From the NCBI RefSeq assembly GCF_003316845.1, contig NZ_QMIK01000002.1:1-64000 (forward strand): a stretch of 64,000 nucleotides of DNA, written 5' to 3'. Below the pieces are notes generated by a model. That model did not search any database, was not told where the DNA came from, and saw only the letters and a list, made by a program, of their open reading frames with translations. Shown here piece by piece: positions 26,701 through 35,970 of this stretch; position 1 is the first letter of the stretch, and every line of letters starts with the position of its first letter. The DNA comes from Cognataquiflexum aquatile. GTDB taxonomy: Bacteria > Bacteroidota > Bacteroidia > Cytophagales > Cyclobacteriaceae. The position numbers and the translations under genes were made by a program.

Positions 26701-27291
26701 ACCGGGTTTTATGAAAAAAACGGAGAGAATATTTTCTGCGAAAACTTCCCCGGACATGTGACTGTTATCTGCATTCCCGACCTCAAAAACAAAACCAACA
26801 TCAATCCCCTTAGACCCTATACTCCCATTTCCACACTTACCGATATCAGTCTGTTTCTTGAAAAACTGAAAAATCCATTTGCGCAGCTACATGTGGTCAA
26901 CCCACAATTTGAGGAAGTGCAGCTGGAGTTTGAAGTCAGGTTTCATGACAACATGGACGAGGTGTTTTACAGAAATCTCCTCGACATAGAAATCGAGCAG
27001 TTTCTCTGTCCTTGGGCCTGGGATAGCAACCAAAAGATCACATTCGGAGGAAAAATCAACAAGTCAACCCTCATCAATTTTGTGGAAGAAAGACCCTATG
27101 TGGATTTTCTCAGTTGCTTCAAAATCCACCACATCATCAGAGACGAGGAGGGTAAAGTCGCCAAGAAGAACTCTGATTTAGAGGAAATTACCGCATTGGG
27201 TTCGAGATCGGTATTGGTTTCGCATTTTGAGGAATCCAATCCATCCGCTCCACGCCATATCATCCAAGTAATCCAAACCTGCGACTGCTGA
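23701..27291 (+). CDS. Baseplate J-like wedge protein (Afp11/Pvc11-like)
   Basis: The 1196-aa product is a large baseplate wedge protein. The C-terminal third (about 955-1190) has the gp47/J signature: GGRERESDPDYYQRVSERLR, IWDYEHLILQEF, then CIPDLKNKT. The N-terminal 900 residues carry beta-sandwich-like stretches that I cannot place. In Afp and PVC this protein and the next build the hexagonal baseplate ring. Its stop codon overlaps the start of the next gene by one base (ATGA-type junction), so the pair should be made in fixed ratio. Confidence 0.92.
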   Translation: MACNDKNPLTREGVDRLTRKLEALPPTFAKVDERSMEDLILFAKKYAAYIKYKDLDNTDAGTWESLMKVDISVVLAVLLSLDMLEVSDYIKLLYKRTKLGIAASDDAEASLQFKFLFDLLFSLAKTIDEQCGFLKEEIDHQQTIKSVIQTKLNTPFSKLYNFRADNIALLSTSNQTDNTAPLNTIDSHQALTLNYFSLTSEKLKITIPGTETREKISHVINHNLFNNQISLLLSGISSILQKAQELFTKSLNEYSNHEPHYGLFLAFLKLFNTAQNSLNDFSVRHLDFYYKDVLRLKNQNPVPDKVHLTIGLQKHIQQHLLPKGTLLKGGKDPNGKEMHYSLTEDVVFNQAEVKEIKAFQIHNKSLLAFPAINSPDGLGGKFEGEDKSWFAFGDRKMMPSQEAGFAIASNLLFLKEGERTVKITVNFENPLRSKTAISRFGILRNQKSIPFDITLTGEKDWVSKRVDATFSENQNDLNFEFFLGVEEPPILPYLEKTHKKNFNTALPLLMAYLDQGASHIWYADLMNNPIASIKVEVNVIGVKDLALSSDGGSIDASKPFKPFGDFPKLNASFYIGSREIFQKKLDYIKINLPISVPIYCEYLHGNDWESYPFPKDGNGYLVQKNTAGNLLKQASLDFRSNEFLRAKSYEGFLRIRLNTSAYSLATHMSDVNKALDNIVINSQQGSFQPMVASKVETKTLSAKALAVENIGLEHNISAQFEKIAEISGLLKVSGNSVPVPKEVISESFSIDYNASESIPINGISNPKHAFFNLSPFGYYKPIPGEMSLVPRFSQEGELLIGIAKTETPITINLLFLLADGSSNPLKNQETVTWSFLIEENLWSVFEDNQVIDGTINLTRTGIVTLSIPKEAGLIHTAFTSGLIWVKASVAANTDAVCKIIDIKAQGALAELVQSEQEGIEFRNLLPAGTISKLKLSDSAIKSISQPADSTGGRERESDPDYYQRVSERLRHKQRAISIWDYEHLILQEFTSVYQTKCLNHTGFYEKNGENIFCENFPGHVTVICIPDLKNKTNINPLRPYTPISTLTDISLFLEKLKNPFAQLHVVNPQFEEVQLEFEVRFHDNMDEVFYRNLLDIEIEQFLCPWAWDSNQKITFGGKINKSTLINFVEERPYVDFLSCFKIHHIIRDEEGKVAKKNSDLEEITALGSRSVLVSHFEESNPSAPRHIIQVIQTCDC

Positions 27292-30272
27292 TGAAGACCT
27301 CTCCGACCATACCAAAAAATCCCATTCTAGCCCATTCTTTGGACTTTGAGCGGCTACGTCAGGAAGGATTGGGCTATATCGAAAAACTGTCTAGCAATAT
27401 CTGGACGGATTATAACAGCCATGATCCTGGGATAACCATCTTGGAGGCACTTTGCTATGCCATCACAGAACTCGGGTACAGGTCCCATTTTGAAATCAAA
27501 GACCTCATAACCCAAGCTACCGGGCAGACTTTTTTCACGGCTAGGCAGATCTTGACTTCTGCGCCTTTGACGATTACAGATTATAGAAGACTGTTGGTAG
27601 ACATCCCCGGAATCAACAATGCCTGGCTTTTTACCGACGCAAAACAGGAAGTCCCCATTTTCCTCAATTGCAAGGAGGACAAACTACAGTACGGGAAAAC
27701 AGATCAGAAATTGGTATTAAAGGGACTTTATACGGTCTTGGTGGATCTTTCCATTGACCTCGAACTCGGAGACCTCAACACCGGGGACATTGAATTGGAA
27801 AATATCCCCTTTTCTTTTTCTCCCATGGTCGATATGGAAGCCGGCGAGTTTCAACTCAAATTTGAACTACCCAGCATCAAAGAGGTAAACAAAAAAGTTC
27901 TCACGGCTGATACTTCCATTTTTACTATTGAAAAAAATCCTGCTAAGAATTGGTTCTATCATTTCAAAATCGAATTGCCGGATGGAGAAATCGTGGAGGT
28001 TCCATTTAAAGTGAGCATCCCAAAAAACCCATCCAAAGGAAAAATTCTTGACAGCCATGTGGCTTTTATGTTGCAGGACATTCCATTTGCAACCTTGATT
28101 ATGGGAAGCTATTTGGAAAAAATATCCAAAGCCGATACTATCCTCAAAAACGCCATCAAGACCCTCCATGAAAACAGAAACCTGTGTGAGGATTTTGTAA
28201 GCGTAGAACCCATTGATTCTGAGGAAATCGCATTTTGCTTTGATGTCGATGTCACCGCAGATACCGATATCGAGCAAGTGCAGGCTGAGATTTACTACAC
28301 CATTGAGAATTACCTCAATCCTCCGGTTTCATTTTTTACCTTAAAAGAAATGACGGAAAAAGGCGTTCCGACGGAAGAGATTTTTGAGGGACCTAGACTG
28401 GCACATGGCTTTATCGATACCGAAGAAATAGAAAACGCACAGCTGAGATCAGTCATCTATGCCTCCGATATCATCAATTTACTGATGGATATCAAGGGAA
28501 TAAAGGGGATCAGAAATTTTCTGATGACGAAATATGATAGCGGTGGAAAACCGGTCGCCGGCCAAAAAGGAATTTCTTGGAGCATGCCTGTAGCTTCCTT
28601 GCAAAAGCCTGTGATGAGTACCGGTTTTTCAAAAATCCTTTTTTTCAAAGATGGTTTTCCGTTTTTGTCCCAATATGAAGAAGTACGGGATACCGTTCAG
28701 TTGCTTCATGCCCAAAGGTCCATCGGAAAGTTGGTTCCCACTTTTGCCGATCTCCCTGTTCCCAAAGGACGACAAAGAGATACCATGAACTATTGGCCGG
28801 TCCAATACGACTTGCCGATGGTCTATGGCGTAGGGGAATTTGGACTTCCCTCACATGCAGACAATCTCCGAAAGGCACAGCAGCAGCAGATGAAAGGGTA
28901 CCTGATGTTTTTTGAGCAACTCTTGGCCGATTTTAATTCCCAGCTTTCCAATGCCAAGAGCCTCTTTTCTACTGACGAAATCAGGCAAACCTATTTTGCC
29001 CAATACCTTGGAAACATCCGGGAAATAGACGGTGTCCTTCATACAGATTTGGAAAAAGCCATAGCCAACGATCCGCTCGATCCTGAAAGTCAGGCATTAT
29101 GGCAAAGACTTTACGAAAATCAAAACCTGTTTTTTGAGAGAAGAAACAGGTTTCTAGACCATCTTCTTGCCCGGTTTGCAGAGTCTTTCAATGACTATGC
29201 CCTACTCATGTACCGAATCAACCTCGACAACATCAGTCTTGAAAAAATCGAACCTCAGGAAATCATCGACATTAAAATCCGGACCCTGCAAGCCTATCCC
29301 GAAATCAGCTATTCCAGGTCCTTGGCATTCAATTATTTTCCACAGGATGAAAATTTTGAACTTGATGAAACCAGGCTTTGGGATACCGATAATGTGTCCG
29401 GACTGGAAAAACGAATCAGCCATTTGACCGGAATCAGTGATTTTACAAGACGGTTTCTGTATTGTATCAAAAATGTTGAGATCATTTGCGCGGAAAAAGA
29501 AGTCGGAGAAACAATCCACTGTATGCATTCATTTTCCCTGACTTCCAGGAACGGAATCAGACTGGTTTCCAAGAAATTTGAGGACAAAGCACAAGCTGAA
29601 GCGGTATTGACTGAAGTGATGGAATTGGGAACCAACCCTGAAAATTACCACTATACTACCAAAAAAATTAAGCTCAAAAAGCAGAATGTGATCATTCTTG
29701 AAAGTGTAAATACTTTTCCAACCGAAGCAGATGCCCTTGCCATCATACAGGACATCACCGAAGAAATGGCCATGGACTGCAATGACCCGGAGGGCTTTCA
29801 CCTGATTGAGCACCTACTTTTGAGACCCAAAAGCAAGAATTTCAAATTGATGGAAGTCTGTCTGCAGGATTGTGACTGTCCCTGCGAGCAGGATATCTAT
29901 TCCTTCAGGGCTTCGGTGGTTTTGCCACATTGGCCAAAACATTTCGACGACATGGCCTTTCGTCAGTATTTCGAAAAGAAAATCTGGGAGGAAGCCCCGG
30001 CCCATGTCCAACTGAAAATCTGTTGGGTCAGCAATGAGAAGCTTCGGGAATTTGAATCAAGTTATAACTCCTGGATCAAAGAACTGGCAACTTTCAAAGC
30101 GACAGGAAATAACCATGCAACGTATCAGGAGGCCAATGACAGGATGCTGTCAATATTGGCAAAACTCAACTCTGTGTATCCAAAGGCCACACTCCACGAC
30201 TGTGAAGAAAGTGATGCCGACAAAAACCCGGTCATGCTGGGCAAAACCATTTTAGGAACTCAAAAATTATAA
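27291..30272 (+). CDS. Second large baseplate protein (Afp12/Pvc12-like)
   Basis: The 993-aa product begins with a segment typical of the second baseplate wedge protein of eCIS: LGYIEKLSSNIWTDYNSHDP, then GITILEALCYAITELGYR. A QQQMKGYLMFFEQLLADF segment near residue 530 is also common in this family. A Cys cluster (CLQDCDCPCEQD) near residue 860 stands out and might bind metal or form disulfides. It is translationally coupled to the J-like gene. Its length is close to that of other Afp12-type proteins. Confidence 0.88.
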   Translation: MKTSPTIPKNPILAHSLDFERLRQEGLGYIEKLSSNIWTDYNSHDPGITILEALCYAITELGYRSHFEIKDLITQATGQTFFTARQILTSAPLTITDYRRLLVDIPGINNAWLFTDAKQEVPIFLNCKEDKLQYGKTDQKLVLKGLYTVLVDLSIDLELGDLNTGDIELENIPFSFSPMVDMEAGEFQLKFELPSIKEVNKKVLTADTSIFTIEKNPAKNWFYHFKIELPDGEIVEVPFKVSIPKNPSKGKILDSHVAFMLQDIPFATLIMGSYLEKISKADTILKNAIKTLHENRNLCEDFVSVEPIDSEEIAFCFDVDVTADTDIEQVQAEIYYTIENYLNPPVSFFTLKEMTEKGVPTEEIFEGPRLAHGFIDTEEIENAQLRSVIYASDIINLLMDIKGIKGIRNFLMTKYDSGGKPVAGQKGISWSMPVASLQKPVMSTGFSKILFFKDGFPFLSQYEEVRDTVQLLHAQRSIGKLVPTFADLPVPKGRQRDTMNYWPVQYDLPMVYGVGEFGLPSHADNLRKAQQQQMKGYLMFFEQLLADFNSQLSNAKSLFSTDEIRQTYFAQYLGNIREIDGVLHTDLEKAIANDPLDPESQALWQRLYENQNLFFERRNRFLDHLLARFAESFNDYALLMYRINLDNISLEKIEPQEIIDIKIRTLQAYPEISYSRSLAFNYFPQDENFELDETRLWDTDNVSGLEKRISHLTGISDFTRRFLYCIKNVEIICAEKEVGETIHCMHSFSLTSRNGIRLVSKKFEDKAQAEAVLTEVMELGTNPENYHYTTKKIKLKKQNVIILESVNTFPTEADALAIIQDITEEMAMDCNDPEGFHLIEHLLLRPKSKNFKLMEVCLQDCDCPCEQDIYSFRASVVLPHWPKHFDDMAFRQYFEKKIWEEAPAHVQLKICWVSNEKLREFESSYNSWIKELATFKATGNNHATYQEANDRMLSILAKLNSVYPKATLHDCEESDADKNPVMLGKTILGTQKL

Positions 30273-30274
30273 TC

Positions 30275-33200
30275 ATGCAGCCTTTACAATCATACCCCGT
30301 TTTTGAAGCTGATCAGGTGCTGTCCAATGGACACCTGAACAACTTGTTGAACTACCTGGAGCAGCAGGAAAGGCTGACGCGTATCAAGCTCGTGGGCAGA
30401 GGTATCGTCTGCGGACTGGAAATCAACACTTCCAATGCTGCCATCAATATCAGTAAGGGCTGCGGATTGACTTCCCAAGGATACCTGATGCAGTTGTGTG
30501 ATACCAACTACACCCATTTTATCTCCTATTCGCCGCTGGTTCTTCCAAATGACCTGTATTTTTTGACCCAATGTGGCGAAGAAAACCGGGACAAAGTTCC
30601 TTATTTTGGCACCAAGGATATCCTCCAACTCATCCCTGACAGCGACAAAGAAACTGAAGGGAAAAAGTCAATAAGTACTATTAATAAACAAGATTATGCC
30701 GTTGCCATATTTCTTGAAGCCGAACAGATAAACCTCAAAAACTGTGACACGCAGGATTGTAATGACAAGGGCAGTAGAATGGACTTCATTCTCAGGGTTC
30801 TTTTGGTCAAAAAGTCACTTTTCGATTCCGGCAAGGCCATTACTTTCAATTCCATTCTTCTCAAGCGCTTCAATGTCCCTGTTGCAGATATGAAAACCTC
30901 GGAGGATATTTTCAACGGATTTCTGGCGATCACCGATGACAGTACCCTGACCAAGCTTTCCGAAAACCTCATCCGAAGTTGGGATAAATTTGCAGTTCCC
31001 CTTGGGCTTCCTGCTGAAAATCCACTGAAAGGTTTAAACCTGATAACAGTCAAAAAGAAGCTGTCCGGCAAAACAGGCCAAAGGATTTTTGTGCAGTATT
31101 TCTATGATTTTGTGGACGACCTGCTCAAAGCCTACATTGAATTCAGGGCAAAAATGAGAGAGGTTTTTGGTGAATGCTGTGCGGACGAAATGGATTATCC
31201 CATGCACCTGACCTTGGGATTGGCAAATGAAAACACCCTTCTGGGAAAAAGGAATACCAACAGACATTATTTTGAATCCTCTCCGATATTAAATGGACAG
31301 GGGAAAAATGCTGACGAAGCCATCTTACTTTTGGAAAGATTGGTGGCCATGGTCAAGGGATTTATCGGAGATAAACTTCAGAACAGCGAACCCATCACCA
31401 TTACCCCAAGTACTTTGGGAAATGATTTTATCGGCTACAGGGCCATTCCTTATTACTATGATTGGAAGGCGGTCAATCCTGTCTGGTACTTTAGCAGAAG
31501 CTACAGCGGCAACCAAAGGTACAATCTCGGTTACCGTGCCGCACAACAAACCGATGCTCCGGAACCGATCAAAAATCCGCTTTTGTATGACCTCGAAAGG
31601 TATAATGCATTCAGGATTGAAGGCCATATCGGAAAAAATTACCGAACCGCCTTGCCAGAAATCATCCGTCAAAAACAACGTTTCAACCTTCCTTTTGATG
31701 TTTTGGCGCTCAATGCCATTGACTTTTCGGCAATATTGAACGGCAAAGAAATCCGTTGCCATGTGGAAGACCTCGAATCTGATTATCGGGTGATGATCAC
31801 CGGCATCGTTTGCCAGTTGCAGCAAATCATGGCCTATGTCGGTAATCTCCGCCCCAAAAGAACCATCGAACCAAATAGAGATCTGGGTGGATTGACCTTG
31901 AAAAGGGATTTCTATATATCCAAAAATCTGGTGGACATGCAAAAAACCATCAAGGCTGACATTTCCAAAAACCAGGCTATCAGTATTTCCAATGGAGACA
32001 TCATCAAAAATCTTGCGCTGCGCGATGTAGAGGAAGGAGAAAAACTGGCTGATTTTGTGTCCAATAATGTTTCAGATTTCATAGTTGGCCAAAAGCCATT
32101 TTTCGAATATATCATCAAGCAACCGGATTTGTTGTTGATTTTCCTGCAGCAATTGGCAGAAATAGTGAAGTACCTGCTTTCCTTCGATTTGGACAAATTC
32201 GATGAAGATGCATACAATAAATTGTGGACTCCATATTCCAAGACCGTTGCCAGCCTGATCAAAGAAGCTGCAAACTCTGAAAATGAAGAGATCAAGAGGT
32301 ATTTCTCCCCAAGCAACAATGAACTGCTTTTCAAATGTGCCAATGAAAAACTCTTTGCCTTGAAGGAAGAATACCTCAAAAGGTTGGAGCAATACCATGC
32401 CGCCATCAATTTCAATGAGTATTTCAAAAAACATCCGGGATTGGAACATAAGGCCGGCGTGACCAAAGGGGGCACTTTCATCTTGGTATATAACGGTGAA
32501 GTAGAAAGAGTTTTGACTTTGCCGGAATTGGCAAATCCAAACTTAAACCTTGACTTATTTACTAGAAATAACATGACAAACTTGTTGGCAAAAGAGAGTT
32601 TGGCAATAAAATCAGAACCTCAAAAAGCCAGTATTTCTAAAAACATTGGAAAAGATATACAAGAACTTGCCATCACCGCAAAACGCACAGAGTTTGAATT
32701 TGCCTCTGACCTGATCAAAAAACTGAATCTCGGAGACGCAGCCAAAAGTGTACTTGATGCACTCAATATCAGAGACAAAGAAATCCGGGATCAGGCTACT
32801 CCGATCGCCAAGGGAACGGTAATAGCTGATTTCTATCTTCCCTATCTCTGTTGCAGTGACTGTCCACCGATCGCTTATGTGATCCCTGAAGAAAAAAAAC
32901 CTGAAAATAAAGGTCCTGTGGCCAATGCAGGTCCGGATCAGAACATAACGATTAATGATACTGCTACTATTACCTTGAATGGATCTGCATCCACCGACCC
33001 AGACGGAACGATCGTTTCATTTTCCTGGACCCAACTAAGCGGACCAACAGCAGTCATCAATACACCTAATCAGGTGCAGACCACTGTCCAGTTCCAAAAT
33101 CCGGGGCAATATGTATTTGCGCTCAAAGTCACAGATGACAAAGGCGCTTCTGCCCAAGACTCCGTAATCATTATTGTAAATCCCCCTGTAAATAACCCTC

Positions 33201-34375
33201 CTGTTGCAAACGCCGGACTGGATCAGGACATTGACTTTAATCCTACCACTCCGGTGACTGCCATTTTGAATGGATCGGGATCAACGGATGGAGATGGCAC
33301 AATTGTAGGGTTTTCCTGGTCTCAGCAAAGCGGTCCTTCAGCTGTTATCAATACCCCCAATCAGGTGCAATCCACAGTTATATTCCAAAATCCCGGTCAA
33401 TATGTTTTTGTACTCAAGGTGACCGATGACAGGGGTGCCGATGCCGAAGACAGTGTTGCCATCACCGTAGTGGCTCCGCAAAACAATCCTCCTGTGGCAG
33501 AGGCAGGAGAGAATCAGTCCGTTTTTGTCAGGAATCCCAACACTGCTGCGACGGTTATATTGGATGGAAGTAATTCCTCCGATCCTGAAGGAGGTACACT
33601 TGCTTTCAGTTGGACATTTGAAGGCGGACCAATGAACCCGACAATCACCAATCCGAATCAGGTGAAGACAACGGTTACCGGACTTTTGATCGGGGAATAC
33701 AAATTCGGACTGAAAGTGACTGATGTTGGCGGAAACAGTGCCGAAGATTCGGTCGAAGTAAGGGTAGCAGTAAGAGATGGTGGAGACGATATCAGGACAA
33801 AAACCTGCGGACCACTCAGCGATATAATCAAAGTCTTTGAGACATTTGACAATACTGACTCCAATGACCTGTTTAAAAGGTTTATCGAAATTTATTCCCC
33901 TTATGGACAGATCAAGGAGTTCTTTACTTTGATGAGACAAATAGCAGGAGAAACGACAGACAAACAGATCGAATTCTTTGTCAGTGAATTTGTCAATACC
34001 GGATTGCTTTCCCAATTCGTGGAGTGGCTTCAGTTATTGCATAATATTATTATGGAATTTAGAGAACTCAGAAGTTTGGCTTTTGAACTATACCGGATCT
34101 TAAATCTCTTGGCGACATATATAGTCTGTATCCAAAAAGAGGATTTTGATCAGGCAAAAATCCCAATGGAAAATATCTTCTCATTTATAGAGGAGCATGC
34201 TATGGTGTGGGCATCCATGCGGGGAACCGGCGCATTTGGGCGAATTGAAACCCAGCTTGTCCTTAGGATTGCCAATGATATAGGAGCGGCAATAGCACAG
34301 ACAGAGGAAAATGGGGAAGTGAGCACCAAACCAAAATATCTAGAACGACTTCAGAAAATTGGGAGTATCATCTGA
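30275..34375 (+). CDS. Giant eCIS protein with three PKD domains (baseplate/fibre-like)
   Basis: The 1366-aa product starts with a segment seen in conserved eCIS proteins (FEADQVLSNGHLNNLLNYLE, then RLTRIKLVGRGIVCGLEI). Residues 40-870 are unrecognised, partly helical. Three PKD-type Ig-like domains follow (nt 32917-33180, 33196-33470 and 33490-33765; residues about 880-1165), each with an ANAG or AEAG start, a Gly-Ser-x-Ser-x-Asp turn and a LKVTD strand. A helical C-terminal region of 200 residues ends the protein. It sits where Afp13-like fibre genes occur, so target binding is plausible. A structural baseplate or cage role is the alternative. Confidence 0.85.
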   Translation: MQPLQSYPVFEADQVLSNGHLNNLLNYLEQQERLTRIKLVGRGIVCGLEINTSNAAINISKGCGLTSQGYLMQLCDTNYTHFISYSPLVLPNDLYFLTQCGEENRDKVPYFGTKDILQLIPDSDKETEGKKSISTINKQDYAVAIFLEAEQINLKNCDTQDCNDKGSRMDFILRVLLVKKSLFDSGKAITFNSILLKRFNVPVADMKTSEDIFNGFLAITDDSTLTKLSENLIRSWDKFAVPLGLPAENPLKGLNLITVKKKLSGKTGQRIFVQYFYDFVDDLLKAYIEFRAKMREVFGECCADEMDYPMHLTLGLANENTLLGKRNTNRHYFESSPILNGQGKNADEAILLLERLVAMVKGFIGDKLQNSEPITITPSTLGNDFIGYRAIPYYYDWKAVNPVWYFSRSYSGNQRYNLGYRAAQQTDAPEPIKNPLLYDLERYNAFRIEGHIGKNYRTALPEIIRQKQRFNLPFDVLALNAIDFSAILNGKEIRCHVEDLESDYRVMITGIVCQLQQIMAYVGNLRPKRTIEPNRDLGGLTLKRDFYISKNLVDMQKTIKADISKNQAISISNGDIIKNLALRDVEEGEKLADFVSNNVSDFIVGQKPFFEYIIKQPDLLLIFLQQLAEIVKYLLSFDLDKFDEDAYNKLWTPYSKTVASLIKEAANSENEEIKRYFSPSNNELLFKCANEKLFALKEEYLKRLEQYHAAINFNEYFKKHPGLEHKAGVTKGGTFILVYNGEVERVLTLPELANPNLNLDLFTRNNMTNLLAKESLAIKSEPQKASISKNIGKDIQELAITAKRTEFEFASDLIKKLNLGDAAKSVLDALNIRDKEIRDQATPIAKGTVIADFYLPYLCCSDCPPIAYVIPEEKKPENKGPVANAGPDQNITINDTATITLNGSASTDPDGTIVSFSWTQLSGPTAVINTPNQVQTTVQFQNPGQYVFALKVTDDKGASAQDSVIIIVNPPVNNPPVANAGLDQDIDFNPTTPVTAILNGSGSTDGDGTIVGFSWSQQSGPSAVINTPNQVQSTVIFQNPGQYVFVLKVTDDRGADAEDSVAITVVAPQNNPPVAEAGENQSVFVRNPNTAATVILDGSNSSDPEGGTLAFSWTFEGGPMNPTITNPNQVKTTVTGLLIGEYKFGLKVTDVGGNSAEDSVEVRVAVRDGGDDIRTKTCGPLSDIIKVFETFDNTDSNDLFKRFIEIYSPYGQIKEFFTLMRQIAGETTDKQIEFFVSEFVNTGLLSQFVEWLQLLHNIIMEFRELRSLAFELYRILNLLATYIVCIQKEDFDQAKIPMENIFSFIEEHAMVWASMRGTGAFGRIETQLVLRIANDIGAAIAQTEENGEVSTKPKYLERLQKIGSII
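32917..33765 (+). other. Three tandem PKD domains inside the giant eCIS protein
   Basis: Repeats one and two are very alike (both contain a NTPNQVQ-T-V-x-FQNPGQYVF block), while the third is more diverged (NPNQVKTTVTG). Each is about 90 residues with Pro-rich linkers (NPPVNNPPVANAG, APQNNPPVAEAG). PKD domains are extracellular stalk or ligand-binding modules. Their high similarity suggests recent duplication within the gene. Confidence 0.85.
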
Positions 34376-34386
34376 CTTGAAATACG

Positions 34387-35964
34387 ATGTCCGGAATCCA
34401 AAACCATAAAATCCATACAGCTTCCCTTCAGGTAGATTTTGAAGGGATGGAGGAAGGATTGGGAGTGCAGGACAGTCTTGATTTGTTGTTTTACGAAAAA
34501 ATAAAACCTGCTTTAGAAAAAGCTTTTGACAAATATGGAGATCCAAAAGCCACCGTTGTCTTTGATAAACTTGAACTGGATTGTGGGCAGATTTCATATG
34601 AAAACTGGGAAGAGGATTTATTGAAACAGGTTCTTATTCAACTGGAGCAAAATTTAAAATCCCTTCCTAAGGGAAAAAAAGAAACTGTTCCTGCAGAAAA
34701 AAAAGCAGAGGAAGTTTTTTTCTATTTTCTGAGAAAAGGATATTTCCCTTGGAACAGTCCTTTTTCATCACCGATAGTTTTGGAAAACGCAATCCTCCTT
34801 GATACTCCTTTTTTTGAAAACCTAAAGAAAACAATTCAAAAGTCTTCAGTTCCTCTGGATAGGATTTTCCTTTCTTTCTCTTCTGCCTTTATTTCAAAAA
34901 TTTTTGAATCCTTAACCCAAAAATCAAATCCCACTATTGTCTCCTTGGTGAATTATTTCCAAACCCAGGCTCCTTCAGCTTTCCAAAAAGAATTGATGGT
35001 GGCTTTGCTTCATTCATTTCCAAATCAACCTCCATCTTCAGTTACCTTTTTTTTACAAGTTCTGATTGGAAAATTTTCAACAGCTAGCTTGTCCTACTTG
35101 GCGGAATATTTATGCCTGAAATTGGTTGGAGAACAGGAACTCAGAGAAATATTGGATTCTTTGCTCTCCCAAACACATGCACCTGATTTTAGAACCAATC
35201 TTTTCTATTTGATGGAATCGATGGTTAAAATTGATCCTATGGTTTTGCAGAGAAATGGAATTGGGCTTCAAAAGGCAGATTCCGAAAACAACCTTTCTTT
35301 GACAGAAAAAGTGGTGGACAGCAGTTTAAAAATTATCCGGGAAAAGGACTACATCAAACCTGGACTTAGCAACAATCCATTTGAAAGTGAGAAAAACATT
35401 GCACCATCAAAATTGTCTACCCCTGTTTCGGATCCAAATTATAACCCGGATCAGGAAATAGAGGAAGAGATTTTTGTCGAAAACGCAGGCTTGGTTCTTT
35501 TACATCCATTTTTGGCCGGGCTCTTCAGCAACCTACAACTGACAGAAAACGGAAAGTTTGTGGCTGAATCCGACCAATCATTGGCTGCAAGGATGCTTCA
35601 ATTTTTGGTATTTGGAGAAAATGAACATTCTGAAAATTTCTACCCTCTCAATAAAATCCTTTGCGGGATGGGGGCTTCTCAGGTTTTGGATGTGGAAATT
35701 GACATCAGTCAGGAGTTCAAAATTGAAGGTGAAGAATTGCTTCAGGCGGTTATCGGACATTGGTCTGTATTGAAAAACACAAGTATTGACGGTTTACGGG
35801 AAACTTTCCTGCAGCGCAACGGCAAAATAAGCCGGGTAGAAAAAGGGTGGAAACTCCAAGTGGAGCGCAAAACAGTAGATGTACTTATGGCTAAGCTGCC
35901 ATGGGGAATGGGCATCATCAAACTGCCTTGGATGAATGAAATGATATTTGTCGAATGGGAATAA
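34387..35964 (+). CDS. eCIS tape measure protein (Afp14/Pvc14-like)
   Basis: The 525-aa product matches the contractile injection system tape measure family: HKIHTASLQVDFEGMEEGLG, LKPALEK-type helix, then KLELDCGQI at the start, and a C-terminal NAGLVLLHPFLAGLF motif that is highly typical. In these systems its length sets the tube length. The linker between (about residues 100-390) is helical and low in similarity, as expected. It follows the PKD gene by 11 bp. Confidence 0.92.
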   Translation: MSGIQNHKIHTASLQVDFEGMEEGLGVQDSLDLLFYEKIKPALEKAFDKYGDPKATVVFDKLELDCGQISYENWEEDLLKQVLIQLEQNLKSLPKGKKETVPAEKKAEEVFFYFLRKGYFPWNSPFSSPIVLENAILLDTPFFENLKKTIQKSSVPLDRIFLSFSSAFISKIFESLTQKSNPTIVSLVNYFQTQAPSAFQKELMVALLHSFPNQPPSSVTFFLQVLIGKFSTASLSYLAEYLCLKLVGEQELREILDSLLSQTHAPDFRTNLFYLMESMVKIDPMVLQRNGIGLQKADSENNLSLTEKVVDSSLKIIREKDYIKPGLSNNPFESEKNIAPSKLSTPVSDPNYNPDQEIEEEIFVENAGLVLLHPFLAGLFSNLQLTENGKFVAESDQSLAARMLQFLVFGENEHSENFYPLNKILCGMGASQVLDVEIDISQEFKIEGEELLQAVIGHWSVLKNTSIDGLRETFLQRNGKISRVEKGWKLQVERKTVDVLMAKLPWGMGIIKLPWMNEMIFVEWE

Positions 35965-35970
35965 ATCAAA

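Noticed and set aside
31325-34015. Minus-strand frames of 205, 220 and 225 aa
   Set aside because: Antisense shadows of the giant PKD protein, with no domain, signal or operon context.
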